A stretch of 64,000 bases of DNA from Oegoconia quadripuncta (Eukaryota > Arthropoda > Insecta > Lepidoptera > Autostichidae), in the NCBI GenBank assembly GCA_949316235.1, contig OX438758.1, positions 11,069,731 to 11,133,730 on the forward strand. The letters run 5' to 3'. The notes beneath the pieces were generated by a model. It saw only the letters and a program-made list of their open reading frames with translations. It was not told the DNA's origin and searched no databases. This document shows, piece after piece, positions 52,697-63,545 of this stretch (position 1 is the first letter of the stretch; each line of letters begins with the position of its first letter). The position numbers and the translations under genes were made by a program.

Positions 52697-52975
52697 TGAC
52701 GACCTGTTTGGTGTAGTGGTTAGAAATTCTGCTGCTATACCAAAAGGTCGCGGGTTCGAATCCCGCTAGGGGCATGTGTTTGTATGATGAATACAGACAT
52801 GTGTTCCCGAGTTATGGATGTTTTTCATTTATATGTGTATTTATTTACAAAAAAAAAAGTATTTGTGTAGTTTATCAACCATCTGGTATCTATAATACAA
52901 CCCTAGTTGCTTAGTGTGGAACTAGATAGCGCTGTGTGTACGTGCAAAGATATTTATTATTTATTTATTATTAAT
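52697..52975 (+). mobile_element. SINE family B, full-length reference copy
   Basis: Complete tRNA-like head: GACGACCTGTTTGGTGTAGT (A-box region) and GGTCGCGGGTTCGAATCCCG (B box). Then TGTTTGTATGATGAATACAG, an A10 run, AACCATCTGGTATCTATAAT, GGAACTAGATAGCGCTGTGT and the (TTAT)n tail. The A and B boxes make it transcribable by RNA polymerase III in principle; no LINE-related tail other than the short repeat is obvious. Confidence 0.9.
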
Positions 52976-53239
52976 AGATAAGAACGTACGATTGATTTTT
53001 GAAAACATCGCTACATGAGAAAAGTTTGAATTCAGATCTAAAATTTTGAAAAACTGCATCAAGAGAAAGGCGTACCAATGGATACTAACTAGATGACGGA
53101 TACTCTTACATGAGGTTATTACGCCCAATCAACTTTACTGTGTAATAAATTTTAGGTTGACTGGGAGAGATCCCTTATGAAATAAGTCCGCCTTTGTACA
53201 TTTGCCGACTTAAATGTATATAATACTTGTTTTAATTTA

Positions 53240-53466
53240 TTCGCCTTGGTGGCTCAATAAAAAAAAACAACAAAATGGATGTCGCGGGATCGATTCTCCG
53301 GTTTAGTTGGTGGTGGCACATGTTTAAATGTCCGCCCACTACCACCATCTTATCCAAGTCTGCGACCAAGATATATATAAATTCCGGGTGAGCGCGTTTC
53401 CATCATCGACCTCATCTTCACATAACATCAGGTGTGATTGAGGTCCGCAAACCCGTTGTGCATAAA
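53240..53466 (+). mobile_element. SINE family A, full length with head
   Basis: TCGCCTTGGTGGCTCAATAA (A-box region), TCGCGGGATCGATTCTCCGG (B box), GTTTAGTTGGTGGTGGCA, CCACTACCACCATCTTATCC, then the tail AACCCGTTGTGCATAAAA. The middle is shortened. It shows that the body and the tRNA-like head belong to one element. Confidence 0.85.
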
Positions 53467-53594
53467 AAGATATTTATATGAACATCCAGGACTCGGGACA
53501 TCAATCACACAGAAATTTACCCCTAGCGGGATTCCAACTAACAACCGTTGGTATCGAAGGCAGGTTATCCACTATATCAATCGGTCGTCATCTA
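53467..53594 (-). mobile_element. SINE family B head side, reversed, tail to tail with the SINE A copy
   Basis: GATATTTATATGAACATCCA, GGACTCGGGACATCA, TACCCCTAGCGGGATTCCAA (reverse B box, mutated), CACTATATCAATCGGTCGTC. It directly follows the A-tail of the preceding SINE. Confidence 0.7.
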
Positions 53595-54094
53595 CATACA
53601 CAAATCCATAACCCATAAGAATATAAATAAATTATATTTCTCCACAATGTCCAAAAAAAGATAACATTTTTACAATGCAAAAAGAAATTGAAACAGCTAT
53701 CTGAACCATTTAAAACCATCTGTTATAAGAACAAAAGCATTGTTTTTGGACAATAGAGCCTTTCATAGGATCCTCAATAGGGATGTTCGAACAACTCAGA
53801 TCGGTGTGATTATCCCTCGGGATGGAAGTTAAATGGCTACACAATACGGAAATAGGTGATAAGGATAAATGTTATAACAGATTGTGGTATATTTTTACAT
53901 GCAAAAAGAAATAAAAATATATTTATTAATCCACAAAGCAGTGACACAAATAAAGGAAGTATCAAGGCTATGTGAAATTGTAAACAAAAGAGACTGACAT
54001 ACACAGTGTAGAAAGTGACTTTGATTCAGAAGATCGAATCTGTAGATTGGTTTTGGACATGTCTACTGATAACGCATTGTTATTTTAACCCCCA
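53595..54094. other. No supported feature
   Basis: Unique AT-rich sequence. Confidence 0.4.
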
Positions 54095-54240
54095 CGCAAA
54101 AAGAGTTATAAATTTTACCGCTATATGCGTGTGTGTCTGTCTGCGGCATCGTAGCTTTGAAACGTGTGAACCGATTTGGATGCGATTTTTTTGAAGAAAG
54201 CAGCTTCTAGGGGTGTTTTTAGACATGTTTTCTAAATTTT
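54095..54240 (+). repeat. Probable non-autonomous element fragment
   Basis: TGTGTGTCTGTCTGCGGCAT, CGTAGCTTTGAAACGTGTGA and ACCGATTTGGATGCGATTTT have the phrase structure of lepidopteran Helitron-like repeats, but neither end is recognisable. Confidence 0.4.
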
Positions 54241-54440
54241 CTCTTTTCTTTTTTTTAAATATTTTTTCATTTGTTATGTTTAAAATATTAAATACACTAC
54301 TTCAAATCATTATTTAGTGAATATAGAATTAAGTAGTAAACGTACTAGGTACTTAATTATTCACTATGGAACTAAAAGTGGAACATCATTTTATCAATAA
54401 TCAATAAAGAAAACAAATGTCTCCAGATATATAACAAAGT

Positions 54441-54797
54441 AATGGGGAGGCCTATGTTCAGCAGATCTCACCTCCGCACTCCTCCCACTGTAATTCCTGT
54501 AAGCCAGGATCAACAGTGGTACTCTGTACGGCGCCTATTGAAGGTAGACGGTGTCCTACGTGACTCTATTGCTACCTTGAAGAACTAGACCAATTGAAGA
54601 AAGAATTTAAGGATGAAAAAGTAGGAAAGAAAGAAAGACCTACTTCCATCCCAGCAAATGGGATGGACCCAGCGCAAATGGGAACGTAGCTAATGTGACG
54701 GAAAAAGCCATAAAGGCTGACCCACCAATGAGGGAGAGAACCAAGTGCGAGCCTATGTTCAGCAGTGGACGTCCTGTGGCTGATATGACGATGATGA
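54441..54797 (+). mobile_element. QQWTSCG-type LINE end, split by a nested insertion
   Basis: The left piece ends GGGGAGGCCTATGTTCAGCA-G; the right piece begins GCCTATGTTCAGCAG and continues TGGACGTCCTGTGGCTGATA, then TGACGATGATGA. Without the insert and one repeat, the reading frame AYVQQWTSCG-stop would be continuous. Confidence 0.75.
54465..54750. mobile_element. Nested retro-insertion flanked by a 15-bp target duplication
   Basis: GCCTATGTTCAGCAG occurs on both sides (54450-54464, 54751-54765). The first half of the insert (CTCCGCACTCCTCCCACTGT, AAAGAATTTAAGGATGAAAA, AGTAGGAAAGAAAGAAAG) recurs at 63094-63226. Family not named. Confidence 0.7.
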
Positions 54798-54842
54798 AGT
54801 AGGTGTTGCAGGCGACAGAGCTTAGAATCTACATAAGGGATT

Positions 54843-55146
54843 ATCATCATCATCAGTTCGTAAACATCCCACTGCAGGGATATAGTCCATCCCTCATATT
54901 GAGGGAGTATGGGGCCATAGTCCACCACGCTGGCCCAATGCGGGTTGGGGACTACACATTAGATTTTTTGATTTCTTAGGCATGCAGGTTTCCTAACGAC
55001 GTTTTCCTTCACCGTTCAAGAGCAGTCGGATAATTGCACATAAGCAATAATATTTAAAAACTCATTGGTACATGGCCGGCCTGGGGATCGAATCTGGACC
55101 TCCCAAATTGGGAGACTGTGTCTCCTCAACTGAGCCACCGATGCTC
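54843..55146 (-). mobile_element. SINE with tRNA-like head, third family, reversed
   Basis: Reading the minus strand: AGGAGCATCGGTGGCTCAGT (A box), GAGGAGACACAG, GTCCAGATTCGATCCCCAGG (B box), then a body ending in ATATCCCTGCAGTGGGATGT and a (GAT)n tail. The body part CCCAACCCGCATTGGGCCAG is shared with the 5S-like SINE type. Confidence 0.75.
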
Positions 55147-55194
55147 CTACTAAGGGACTATACCAAGAAACATCTAAAGGCTTGCAAGTTTTAA

Positions 55195-55530
55195 CAGCGA
55201 TGGGTTCACCCCCAGTCACGTGTGCATTTCTGTATATTTTGTGTTGTCCATTTGTGCCACTGCAGCACACACATACTTTTTATACCTATATTTTGCGTGT
55301 ACTTTTATATGTTCTGTTTTTATTGCAACTGTACTGTAGTCTAAGTTATGTGTATTAATTACTTATAAATATTATTTAATGTATGTGTGTGGCTGGAGGA
55401 ACAAATAAACGTTTATCTATCTATCTATCTATTTCGACAGGTGAACTGTGGATGTTATTTCAAGCATTGAACATCTCTGATCACTCAATTTGGGATAAAG
55501 ATCATGCGTGACGATATTTCATGCAGTCGT
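55195..55530 (+). mobile_element. Older repeat interrupted by a LINE 3' end with (TATC)n tail
   Basis: CACGTGTGCATTTCTGTATA (55217) and GTGAACTGTGGATGTTATTT (55441) lie next to each other at 61810-61850 but are ~200 bp apart here. Between them is a 3'-UTR-like segment ending AATAAACGTTTATCTATCTA, that is, an AATAAA signal and a (TATC)n tail at 55413-55432. Confidence 0.6.
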
Positions 55531-55918
55531 AATAATACAAAACACAGTGTTACAATTAATCATGGATCCTGGTGAGCACTTTTCGTCAATTCCTTTACCT
55601 TTTTACGACATATTCCCTTAGTCTGTTAGTAATGACATCACATAATATCAACCACTCCAGCCCCACCTCCAAGATTATATCGGCCGAAACGAGATGGTGT
55701 GGTTTCACACGAATATTTGACATGAGTCGGAATTTACGCAAGACGAGAGTCATATCCTTTACATTACACAATACTTATCTCAATAGAATATGTTAAACAG
55801 TCTCATTGGAATTTAAGGCTGGAGTTATGCACGATAATTCGACTATAGTGATGGGATGAGTCTACATATCGCATTAGTGTATGTCTAAATTTGATTTAGA
55901 AAGTTTTATTCCACATGT
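55531..55918. other. No supported feature
   Basis: The 74-aa ORF at 55572-55796 lacks recognisable features. Confidence 0.4.
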
Positions 55919-55990
55919 TTTTTTTTATGCACGACGGGTTCGTACTTGACCTGATGTTAAGTGAAGATGAGGACGAAGGTGGACTTGTAA
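55919..55990 (-). repeat. SINE family A 3' end, reversed
   Basis: TTTTTTTTATGCACGACGGG, TTCGTACTTGACCTGATGTT, AAGTGAAGATGAGGACGAAG. Confidence 0.8.
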
Positions 55991-57527
55991 TACAATTTTA
56001 AAGTACACCGCAGGGACTTTATTTGTTTTGAAATAACTTTTCCGGTGCCAATAACCTCCATCATCATCATCAAAAGCTATAAAAGTCCTCCACTTAACGT
56101 AGCCATACTTAATTTTGGGTGTCATTTACCCAACTATGTAATGGATGTATACTTAATTTTATAGAATTATGACATTCTGACATAAAAGAAATATATCCTA
56201 TTTATGTTAAAATTTGAAGTTGTGGCTCTGTCTTAGGCAATATACAATAGGGTTCATGATAGATATGGAATCAACAAATGCATTATAAAAGCTATTTTAC
56301 ATCACAAACTATGTAAAAGAGAGTAATTAGTCTATTCTTAGAAATGATCCAACGTTGAGAAATCACTTTATATGTTCATATAGGTAACTATTATTAATAA
56401 TTTTACTATCGATTATCCAACGTATCACGTACATCCCAACACTAGCTATATTCACACGAGCACTTAGAGGTCGTTACCCTATTATGTGAAGGTCTCGGTT
56501 GGCTTACGCAGCTCTACTTAGCAAAATTTGACTTTGACATAATATAGGTAAGTATAACGGCGTAGTTACATACGCCACGTAAAACCTGCTCAAAAGCACA
56601 GACAAACTAATAATACGCTTAGGTAAGGGTGGCCTCGTACTCCATGTAACTTATGTTATTTGCAATACTTTTTGTAAGTATAGTATAAATATTGCTTGTT
56701 TTACTAATACTTACTTACGAGGTATCAGGTAAGGTAAAATTCGTGGTCTGATAAGCCACATGATGCGGCAATTCTAGACAATTTCTTCTAAGTACTTTTG
56801 TATGGAAAGAGGCTACGCTATTTAGTTCTTATGTTCGGTCTATCACTATTTCTACATCTGTACTTAAAAGTAATATTGCATGTTACACGAGTTACCATTG
56901 ACTTTTAGTTGACTGTTCTTTTTGTTTTCATGCCGAGACCGTGGAGAAAAGTTACACCCTTTAAAATGCTTGGGTTTAACACTGTAGGTACAACTTTCCT
57001 TGTGTGTGCATGTAATATGTGGAATGACCTACGCTACGATGTTATTCTTCTTTAAGAAAATTCTTCAAGAAGTTGGTAACAGAGCTATCAAAGCAACGCA
57101 TGCACAAACTCCCTGGTGACGCAAATGTTCATGGACCTGTCAATTCGCGATGTAGCACATCCCTACTCAATTGGACGGAACGGTCCCCCATCACTATTTT
57201 TCATCATCTGTGGCAAGGAGTCTGTGATCTCCTTCTTTTTGTAACATTGCAGCAGTAATTTATATTACATACTGCTTCTATTTATTAATAACAACAACAA
57301 CAACTATACAATTAATATATAAAAACGCATCTTTTCTATGTCAATTTTTACCGTGTACCGCTTCGCTCATACATTCAAGATATGGCGCGAGAAAATTTAG
57401 GAAAAAAAAATTCGTTTCAAGTAAAGGGTGCGACTGAAATTTTGAGCGCGATTTCACGTAATCAAAAATATTTGGATGCCTGTGTATGAACTATATCGGT
57501 AAATAACTTTTTCGATAAATAAAAATA
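55991..57527. other. No supported feature
   Basis: Unique AT-rich DNA. 57040-57250 is GC-richer with a 61-aa ORF, no family recognised. Confidence 0.4.
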
Positions 57528-57637
57528 ATACTAGGCTTGTATTATGGACACCAGATGGTTAATATACTACAGAAATACATTTTATTATCTAAGTATATAC
57601 ACATTATAAATGAAAACACCTATAAATCTGGTTATAT
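57528..57637 (-). repeat. SINE family B middle part, reversed
   Basis: ACTAGGCTTGTATTATGGAC, ACCAGATGGTTAATATACTA and ATAAATGAAAACACCTATAA follow the reversed family B order. Confidence 0.7.
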
Positions 57638-57885
57638 CATGTGAACTCCTCTATTTACATATTGCTGTTTCGTCAACGGAATACATAATAAAATGATGAA
57701 TCTACGTACATGAAGCCCCACTACAGACCTTGAGGTCTCCCAGCTCCCTCGCAATTAAAGCAAAACATATAGACACTTTATAATTAAGCTTTCGCTATGT
57801 AACCAAATCTCTGATGACATAAAATATATTAAGTATACACAAATATGAATTTATAAGCGCCGTAACTAAGGATTTATCACACGTA
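57638..57885. repeat. Interspersed ~245-bp unit, copy 2
   Basis: Matches 50668-50913 nearly base for base (ATTGCTGTTTCGTCAACGGA, TACAGACCTTGAGGTCTCCC, AAGCGCCGTAACTAAGGATT). Again directly next to a reversed SINE B, but at a different position within it. Confidence 0.85.
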
Positions 57886-59826
57886 CTATGTAAATGAGGG
57901 CATATACATAGCTTGCTAAAGTGCAAATACGTTAATTAATATCCATAATTAAGATCTCGTGTAGTGTGAACGGGTATTTACATATCTTTGACGAATACCA
58001 CAGTACCCAATTACAACAGTAACACAACTCTATCTAACGAAATGTAGATTTTATAACGATTGTAACGATCGAAGCATTGGAAATTATCCACAAACGATAA
58101 GCTCTGCCTTTGTCCTATTGCGACATACAGATTGGCTAAATTCTTTTGTAATTGCTTATTCTTCGCAGAGCAACTCTAAACGCTCGTACTGCACCAGGAA
58201 ATCAAGAAACGCCACATTAGTAATTAATCTGATATGTTATAAAAATTATCACTTGTGATGGTGGAGTAAGTATCCAAAAGAAGACCAAAAACCCTTTAAC
58301 TAAGGATGGTAAAAGTACACTAATATGTGTAGTTGCATGTGACAGACCTGGTGGTATTGTGACAGACCACCAGCTACAGCTTATTCACTTCCGAGATTGT
58401 TGTTGCGCCCGCATATTCGCCCGTCAATACAGTGCATGGTATTTAGCATGGCATCGCGTTATCGAAAGACAAGGCACGTTCTGGAATAGTAAAGCCCTAT
58501 CAAGACACTAGTTGGATTACTGTTCGCCTTTTAAATATACTGTGACGCGGTTACATTGTTCCAGATTTACGGTCTTTAGTCTACCCTCTATTTTAACTAC
58601 ATAAGTATAATATTTATATATATTATGCGATATTTATTTTAACGTGCTTGCCATTTTATGGGACGAATTGCAGTAGTCTTTCGCATTATTTTATTAGCTC
58701 AGTATGTACACGCCTGCTAATGTCTAAACCAGTGGATAGCCCGCCCCTAGCTAGTGTAACAAAAGTACACTTCACCAAGATATTTTGTAATGTTTATCTA
58801 CATATGGCGAGTGTAACATAAACTAGCAGCCAACTGCTAAAAACAGCTTTCGGTTTCTCAATGAAACATCTGTTTTCTTTTTTGATGATCCACAAGTGCT
58901 TTCATAAAATGTTAACCACAAAAAATTGCGCAAAAACACAAACTCGAATATTTAAAAAATATGAGGGTCTTGAAGCGGTAGCTTTATGTAAAGACTACCT
59001 GCTTAAGTGCCGTTTTTGGAGCTGAATAGCGGAAACTGCTGCAAAAAGTGAAACACCTACGAGCCAAGTTTCGTTCATAGAGATTAGATAACGCGTCATG
59101 ATTTCAAACAAGTATCGGGAATTCTAAAAACGGAATGTCTACGTTTAAATGGTTTATTCCGTCCAGTGGCGCTCTCATTAGATATATTAAGATTTCCTTT
59201 TTTAAATATAGAATAAATCAATTGTACCTATACCACAATTTTGTACTGACATATTTCGTATTTATGTTATCAAAGTAAAAAACTTTATTTCTTTATTGAA
59301 TACAGGCTCCCTACAAAACGTCGCATGGCTTTTATTCGATTATTTATTTCCGTCGCTGGAAGTGATTTAGAATACAATGTGGCGAGAGATGTAATAAATT
59401 ATTTTGCTTTTCGTAATTCAATGCGTAATAAGTAAAAATAAGTTTTCTAGCTGGATTTGACAATAACAATATCAGTGACACAAAGATGTTCATAAACATT
59501 TAAAACCATTTTAGGAAATTACACTAGCAGTAATTGAGAAGTTGTAAAGGCATTAAGGCAAGTTCCAAAGTCGAAGTCAAATCGATTTTAATCTTTAATT
59601 ACAATTTACATAATCAATAAACTCTAAAAGCTATTTTCCAATCTTCATCTCGAAGGAGTCAAACACGTCAAAAAGGGCGTCAATTTTTGATGTACAAAAG
59701 TTTGCTCTCGAGTAGCTAGCGCCTCTAAACATTTAGAGGAATTTAATTTTCGAACTTTGCAAGCGGGAAACGTTCTTGAACGTCTAATAGATGACTATGT
59801 ATCTTGAAGTAGCGTATTTTGTTCCA
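57886..59826. other. No supported gene
   Basis: Unique AT-rich DNA with a small perfect hairpin CCTCTAAACATTTAGAGG at 59732-59749. No ORF of note. Confidence 0.4.
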
Positions 59827-60651
59827 AAAAATAGAACGAAATATTTGAGCAGCTCAGCTCTGCAGCGTATGCAGTCAAAAAAATTAGACAAATATCGGAC
59901 GTAAATACTGCTAGATTAGTATATTTTAGTTATTTCCATAGCCTGATGTCTTACGGTATCTTGCTGTGGGGAAATGCCGCGGATATCAATACAATCTTTG
60001 TTTTACAAAAACGAGCCGTTCGCGCAATTTATCAATTGAGACCTGCAGTGTCACTTAGAGACAGATTTAAAGAGTATAATATTCTAACCTTTTCGTCACA
60101 GTACATTTTTGAAAATCTAATATATGTCAAAAAAAATATAGCATCATTTAGGAAAAATAGTGATAAACATGATGTCAATACAAGAAATAACAATAAACTT
60201 GCAGGTCACATAAGTCGCCTCCACAAAGTCAGTAATTCATTCAAAGGGTTATGTATACGCTTTTTCAATAAAGTTCCTGTTGATATACAAAATCTTCCTT
60301 TCAATAAATTTAAAGATACTATAAAACAGAAACTTATTAAGAAAGCATATTATAAAATATCAGATTATTTAGATGATAAACAATCATGGACATAACCAGC
60401 CCGTTCGCATAACCAGGCTATTTCACAATTAATAATGAAATATTATAATATAAAATAATAATTTTGTAATATAAAAACCTTTTTTTAAAAGAGCGACCTC
60501 TCGAGTTTCTTGCTTGTTCTTCTCAGGGGAAAATTGCCTTTTGAACAAGCAGTAGCTTTAAAAATGTAATATCTGACTATTTTAAGTGTACCCTGTGTAC
60601 CTACAAAATAAAGCATTTTTTGATTTTGATTGATTTGATTTTGATTTTGAA
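59827..60651 (+). mobile_element. 5'-truncated LINE (family F) with 3' UTR and tail
   Basis: The coding remnant is followed by a 3' UTR containing AAAGAGCGACCTCTCGAGTT and TTTTGAACAAGCAGTAGC, the signal AATAAAG, and a (TTTGATT)-type tail at 60616-60650. The same 3' UTR appears at 29135, 61500 and possibly 11340. Confidence 0.8.
59846..60395 (+). pseudogene. LINE reverse transcriptase C-terminal domain remnant
   Basis: The frame reads QLSSAAYAVKKIRQISDVNT, ARLVYFSYFHS, then LMSYGILLWGN, VLQKRAVRAIYQL, LRDRFKEYNILTFSSQYIFE, to the stop at 60395. An annotation starting at the internal Met (59946) gives 149 aa; the open frame begins further left at the truncation point. This segment lies downstream of the RT active site in jockey/CR1-like elements; the catalytic part is missing, so it is non-functional. 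Confidence 0.8.
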
Positions 60652-61119
60652 CTTTAAAATAACTGGTGAGCGAATACCTACCAATTTTAGCTTGCAAGTA
60701 AAGAAAAAATTTGTGAATTTTTGCCACTTAAAATGTCATTAGCTTCTTTTAGTTTTCCTTCTATTTCGTATTTAGTAGGTAAGTCATCTATATTAGCAAA
60801 TTTATGATAGTTTTAAGTACTTAAAATTTCTGACATAGTAATCGTAAAAAAATCGTTAATGCGTTCTTATTTAGGTTTCCTAAAGCTATTATACCGTTTT
60901 ATCTATACTTATTAGTGTAATGCCTCAAATACATTCTTTGGTGGCAGCACCTACTCTACCTTTCATCTCAACTTTGTTCTTGGAGCCCTTATACTCTCGT
61001 CATGTCCGTCTGTCCGTTGGTTTGTTGTCTGTATTTCACAGGTATTTTATTCGACGATATAAAATAAAAGCTTAAAATTTCAGGGTTACAAGTATCCAGC
61101 CAGCCATCGCGTAAGGTGT
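60652..61119. other. No supported feature
   Basis: AT-rich. 60950-61085 includes CATGTCCGTCTGTCCGTTGG, typical of decayed non-autonomous repeats, without ends. Confidence 0.35.
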
Positions 61120-61292
61120 CATTGAACTTAGCCTCAATCAAACCTGATGTTAAGAGAAAATGAGGTCGAAGGTGGAAGCGTACTGACCAGGAAACCCCAA
61201 CACATTTGGGGGACTGGCTATCTTATCTCTGTCCACCGGAACACGACAATGCTATTAACATTGTTGCTTGGCGGCAGATTTAGATAAGAACG
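61120..61292 (-). mobile_element. SINE family A, reversed, body and tail-side
   Basis: TAGCCTCAATCAAACCTGAT, GTCGAAGGTGGAAGCGTACT, GGGGGACTGGCTATCTTATC, TTGGCGGCAGATTTAGATAA. Confidence 0.85.
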
Positions 61293-61337
61293 TCTTACAA
61301 GAATGATTGGTGTTCGCCTTAACTACTTTACGAAGAT

Positions 61338-61415
61338 ATCAAGTAGTATCATCGTCATCATCAGCAGCCTTACACGTCCCCACTGTTGGGGCACAGACTC
61401 CTCTCACAGTAATAT
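61338..61415 (-). repeat. Interspersed repeat (CCCCACTGTTGGGGCACAGA)
   Basis: ATCGTCATCATCAGCAGCCT, then CCCCACTGTTGGGGCACAGA. The (ATC)n at the left would be the 3' tail if reversed. The type is familiar from lepidopteran repeats; there is only one copy in the window. Confidence 0.4.
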
Positions 61416-61499
61416 AACTGATTCTTGTATTAAGATTGCGCCTCTCGTTATAAGAGGGTAGTGAATAGGATTAAGTTCTTTTTTCTTGACATATTTTTC

Positions 61500-61665
61500 G
61501 GGTGTATGTATATAACATTATATGAGTTTCTTCCTCGTTCTTTCTGGGGAATCTGCTTTGCGAATGAGCAATAATGTCAATAATTTTAATATTAAGATAA
61601 AAAATGTGACGTTTTCAAGTGATAATCTTTATCCTATGAAATAAATATACTTTGACTATGTTACC
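61500..61665 (+). repeat. LINE family F 3' UTR, diverged
   Basis: GAGTTTCTTCCTCGTTCTTT, GCGAATGAGCAATAATGTC, then AAATAAATATACTTTGACTA parallel the 60495-60650 order. Confidence 0.5.
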
Positions 61666-61671
61666 TCCTGT

Positions 61672-61770
61672 AGCCTAAAGGGATTGACCGATTATGAATT
61701 GCAATGTGTCGGTAGATTCGTCTCTTCTCTCTGGAGTGTCATAGGATATATTTTGTGGCAAAGATACCAA
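61672..61770 (+). repeat. Fragment of the repeat that hosts the mariner
   Basis: GATTGACCGATTATGAATTG, GGTAGATTCGTCTC, GAGTGTCATAGGATATATTT and ACCAACATGGCG parallel 27042-27132. Confidence 0.45.
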
Positions 61771-61799
61771 CATGGCGCTGGAGCGTTTTTTGGTTTATA

Positions 61800-61925
61800 A
61801 ATATTCACGTGTGTATTTCTGTATATTTCATTAAGTGAACCGTGGATGTTAACACCCAAACAGTATTGTTGAGATATCTCTGACCACCTCATTTGGCATA
61901 TAGGTCGTGACGTTATGTATGTACA
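61800..61925 (+). repeat. Uninterrupted copy of the 55195-55530 repeat
   Basis: CACGTGTGTATTTCTGTATA, GTGAACCGTGGATGTTA, ATCTCTGACCACCTCATTTG and GGTCGTGACGTTATGTA, in continuous order. Confidence 0.5.
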
Positions 61926-62439
61926 AAGCAACTTTGTTAAAATCCCATTGAAATGGCGCGTAACCGATTTTATTGCCCCGAAAGACTATGATATAATCGA
62001 AGATACACGAAAAAACTTAATCGATTTTCAAACAAATGGCTAATAACCTATCCCCTCGTTTAGTCTTCAATATATTTTGCGTCAGTTAATAAATGTCATT
62101 AATACTAATAAATCAATCAGTTCTCCAAGTACAGTTTCCGCATTCGCCCTTTCACCCTCTGTGGCCGGGCTGTCACCTCACTATCGTAAATCACATTCTC
62201 ATGGAGTTAATTACGGATTAATTACAAAGCCCCGTTTACATCGCGCGCTCTGTTCTGGTTGTGTAGCGATAAAGTGCTTATGAAGCAGAAATGTATTTTA
62301 ATGATATTTTAATTTCAATATATTCGGCTCGAAACTTAGTTTATATTAAAAAAAACCATTGAGGCAAAGAACCTAACAAGTCACACAATCGTATTTAAGT
62401 AGATATAGAGAAGCATGAAAATATGTAATATTTCTATTT
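61926..62439. other. No supported feature
   Basis: AT-rich; the 68-aa ORF at 62077-62283 is not supported. Confidence 0.4.
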
Positions 62440-62525
62440 TATGATGATGATGGTTCCGGCCGATTTCGGCCATGGCGACTTCTTCGACTCCAAATCGGTT
62501 TGGCGCTGATGGTGCGCTCGATTCT
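62440..62525 (-). repeat. Interspersed repeat with GGCCGATTTCGGCC
   Basis: A GATGATGATGG run precedes TTCCGGCCGATTTCGGCCAT, GGCGACTTCTTCG and GATGGTGCGCTCG. A probable reversed LINE end with an (ATC)n tail; single copy here. Confidence 0.4.
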
Positions 62526-63093
62526 ATTTTATAAGCTCTTACTACAGATATCTTTGTAAAGTTATAACCAAAATATGAGAAAAATTTTCCTTACCTGTTA
62601 AGTTTACAAATATTTTGTACTGACTCTACCAGCTATTTCTATAAATGCAAATATTTCTATGATTCGAATGTTAGAGCAAAAGTCCTCGCTCAAATTCGTT
62701 GAAAGTTTACTACTCAATTTGTATGATATTCCTTACATAGTCTGACATATTATTTATTTTTTCAATTTTTACAGAGTAAAATTTCAATTCCGGCAGTGCC
62801 GCGTGTATATGTAAATTCAGTTTTCAATCCAGGAACAGTTTATAAAGCTTTGCATTGCGAAATGCGATATTTTGTTTCTAGTCACCCCCGAGCGTTATGT
62901 GAGTGTTATTCAAATTCACTCACAGTATTTAAACTGTTTTCTGAAATTTATTCAACTTTCACGTACTATTTTGTTATTATAAGTAAGGGTCAGTATTGTT
63001 CATCATTAGTACAGGTAGTGACTAAATATGACTATCTATAAACATTTTGAAAATTTCCCATTTTTCCCGTTGAATTGTTGCAGTCAAAATCCG
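62526..63093. other. No supported feature
   Basis: AT-rich; the 81-aa ORF at 62796-63041 shows no domain. Confidence 0.4.
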
Positions 63094-63226
63094 CCTCCGC
63101 ACTCCTCCCATGAACCTCGAGTGAACTAGGATCTACGCCTACAGAAGATAGACTCGTGACCATATTGCTACTTGGACCTCAACTTAATTAAAGAATTTAA
63201 GGGTAAAAAGTAGGAAAGAAAAGAAG
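63094..63226 (+). repeat. Second copy of the nested-insert family
   Basis: GCCTCCGCACTCCTCCCA, AACTAGGATCTACGCC, AAAGAATTTAAGGGTAAAAA, GTAGGAAAGAAAAGAAG parallel 54470-54640; more diverged. Confidence 0.65.
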
Positions 63227-63472
63227 TCAGTCTTCGTCAAAAACGCATTACGAGCAGAATTTCAGCAAAATAAGAAACCCGCAATAGGTTTAACTTGAGA
63301 TAAACACTGGCTTCCGTCAAAGATTGCTGACGCCGGGGTTTGAGTGGCGCAGTAGCGCCATGTGAAAACTCTAAGTATGGGCAATTCCTAAAGTACTTAC
63401 TCGTACATACCTCTACAATAAAGTTTGAAGTAAACATGAAAAATATATCATATCAACAAACTTAAGTTTGCA

Positions 63473-63545
63473 TCGCTTTGCATGGGAGGATTTGCCCAGC
63501 GTGGCGATTAGGGCAAATCCCAGGGACAACGACGCAAATTGCTCT
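63473..63545 (-). repeat. Reversed relative of the repeat at 30140
   Basis: TGGGAGGATTTGCCCAGCGT, GGCGATTAGGGCAAAT, the reverse of the 30159-30185 block. Confidence 0.5.

Noticed and set aside
52697..52770. tRNA-like sequence with A and B boxes (also 33973, 34574, 53240, 20203, and reversed at 51320 and 55100)
   Set aside because: Heads of SINEs: each continues into a shared SINE body and tail, and the sequence does not fold as a complete tRNA.
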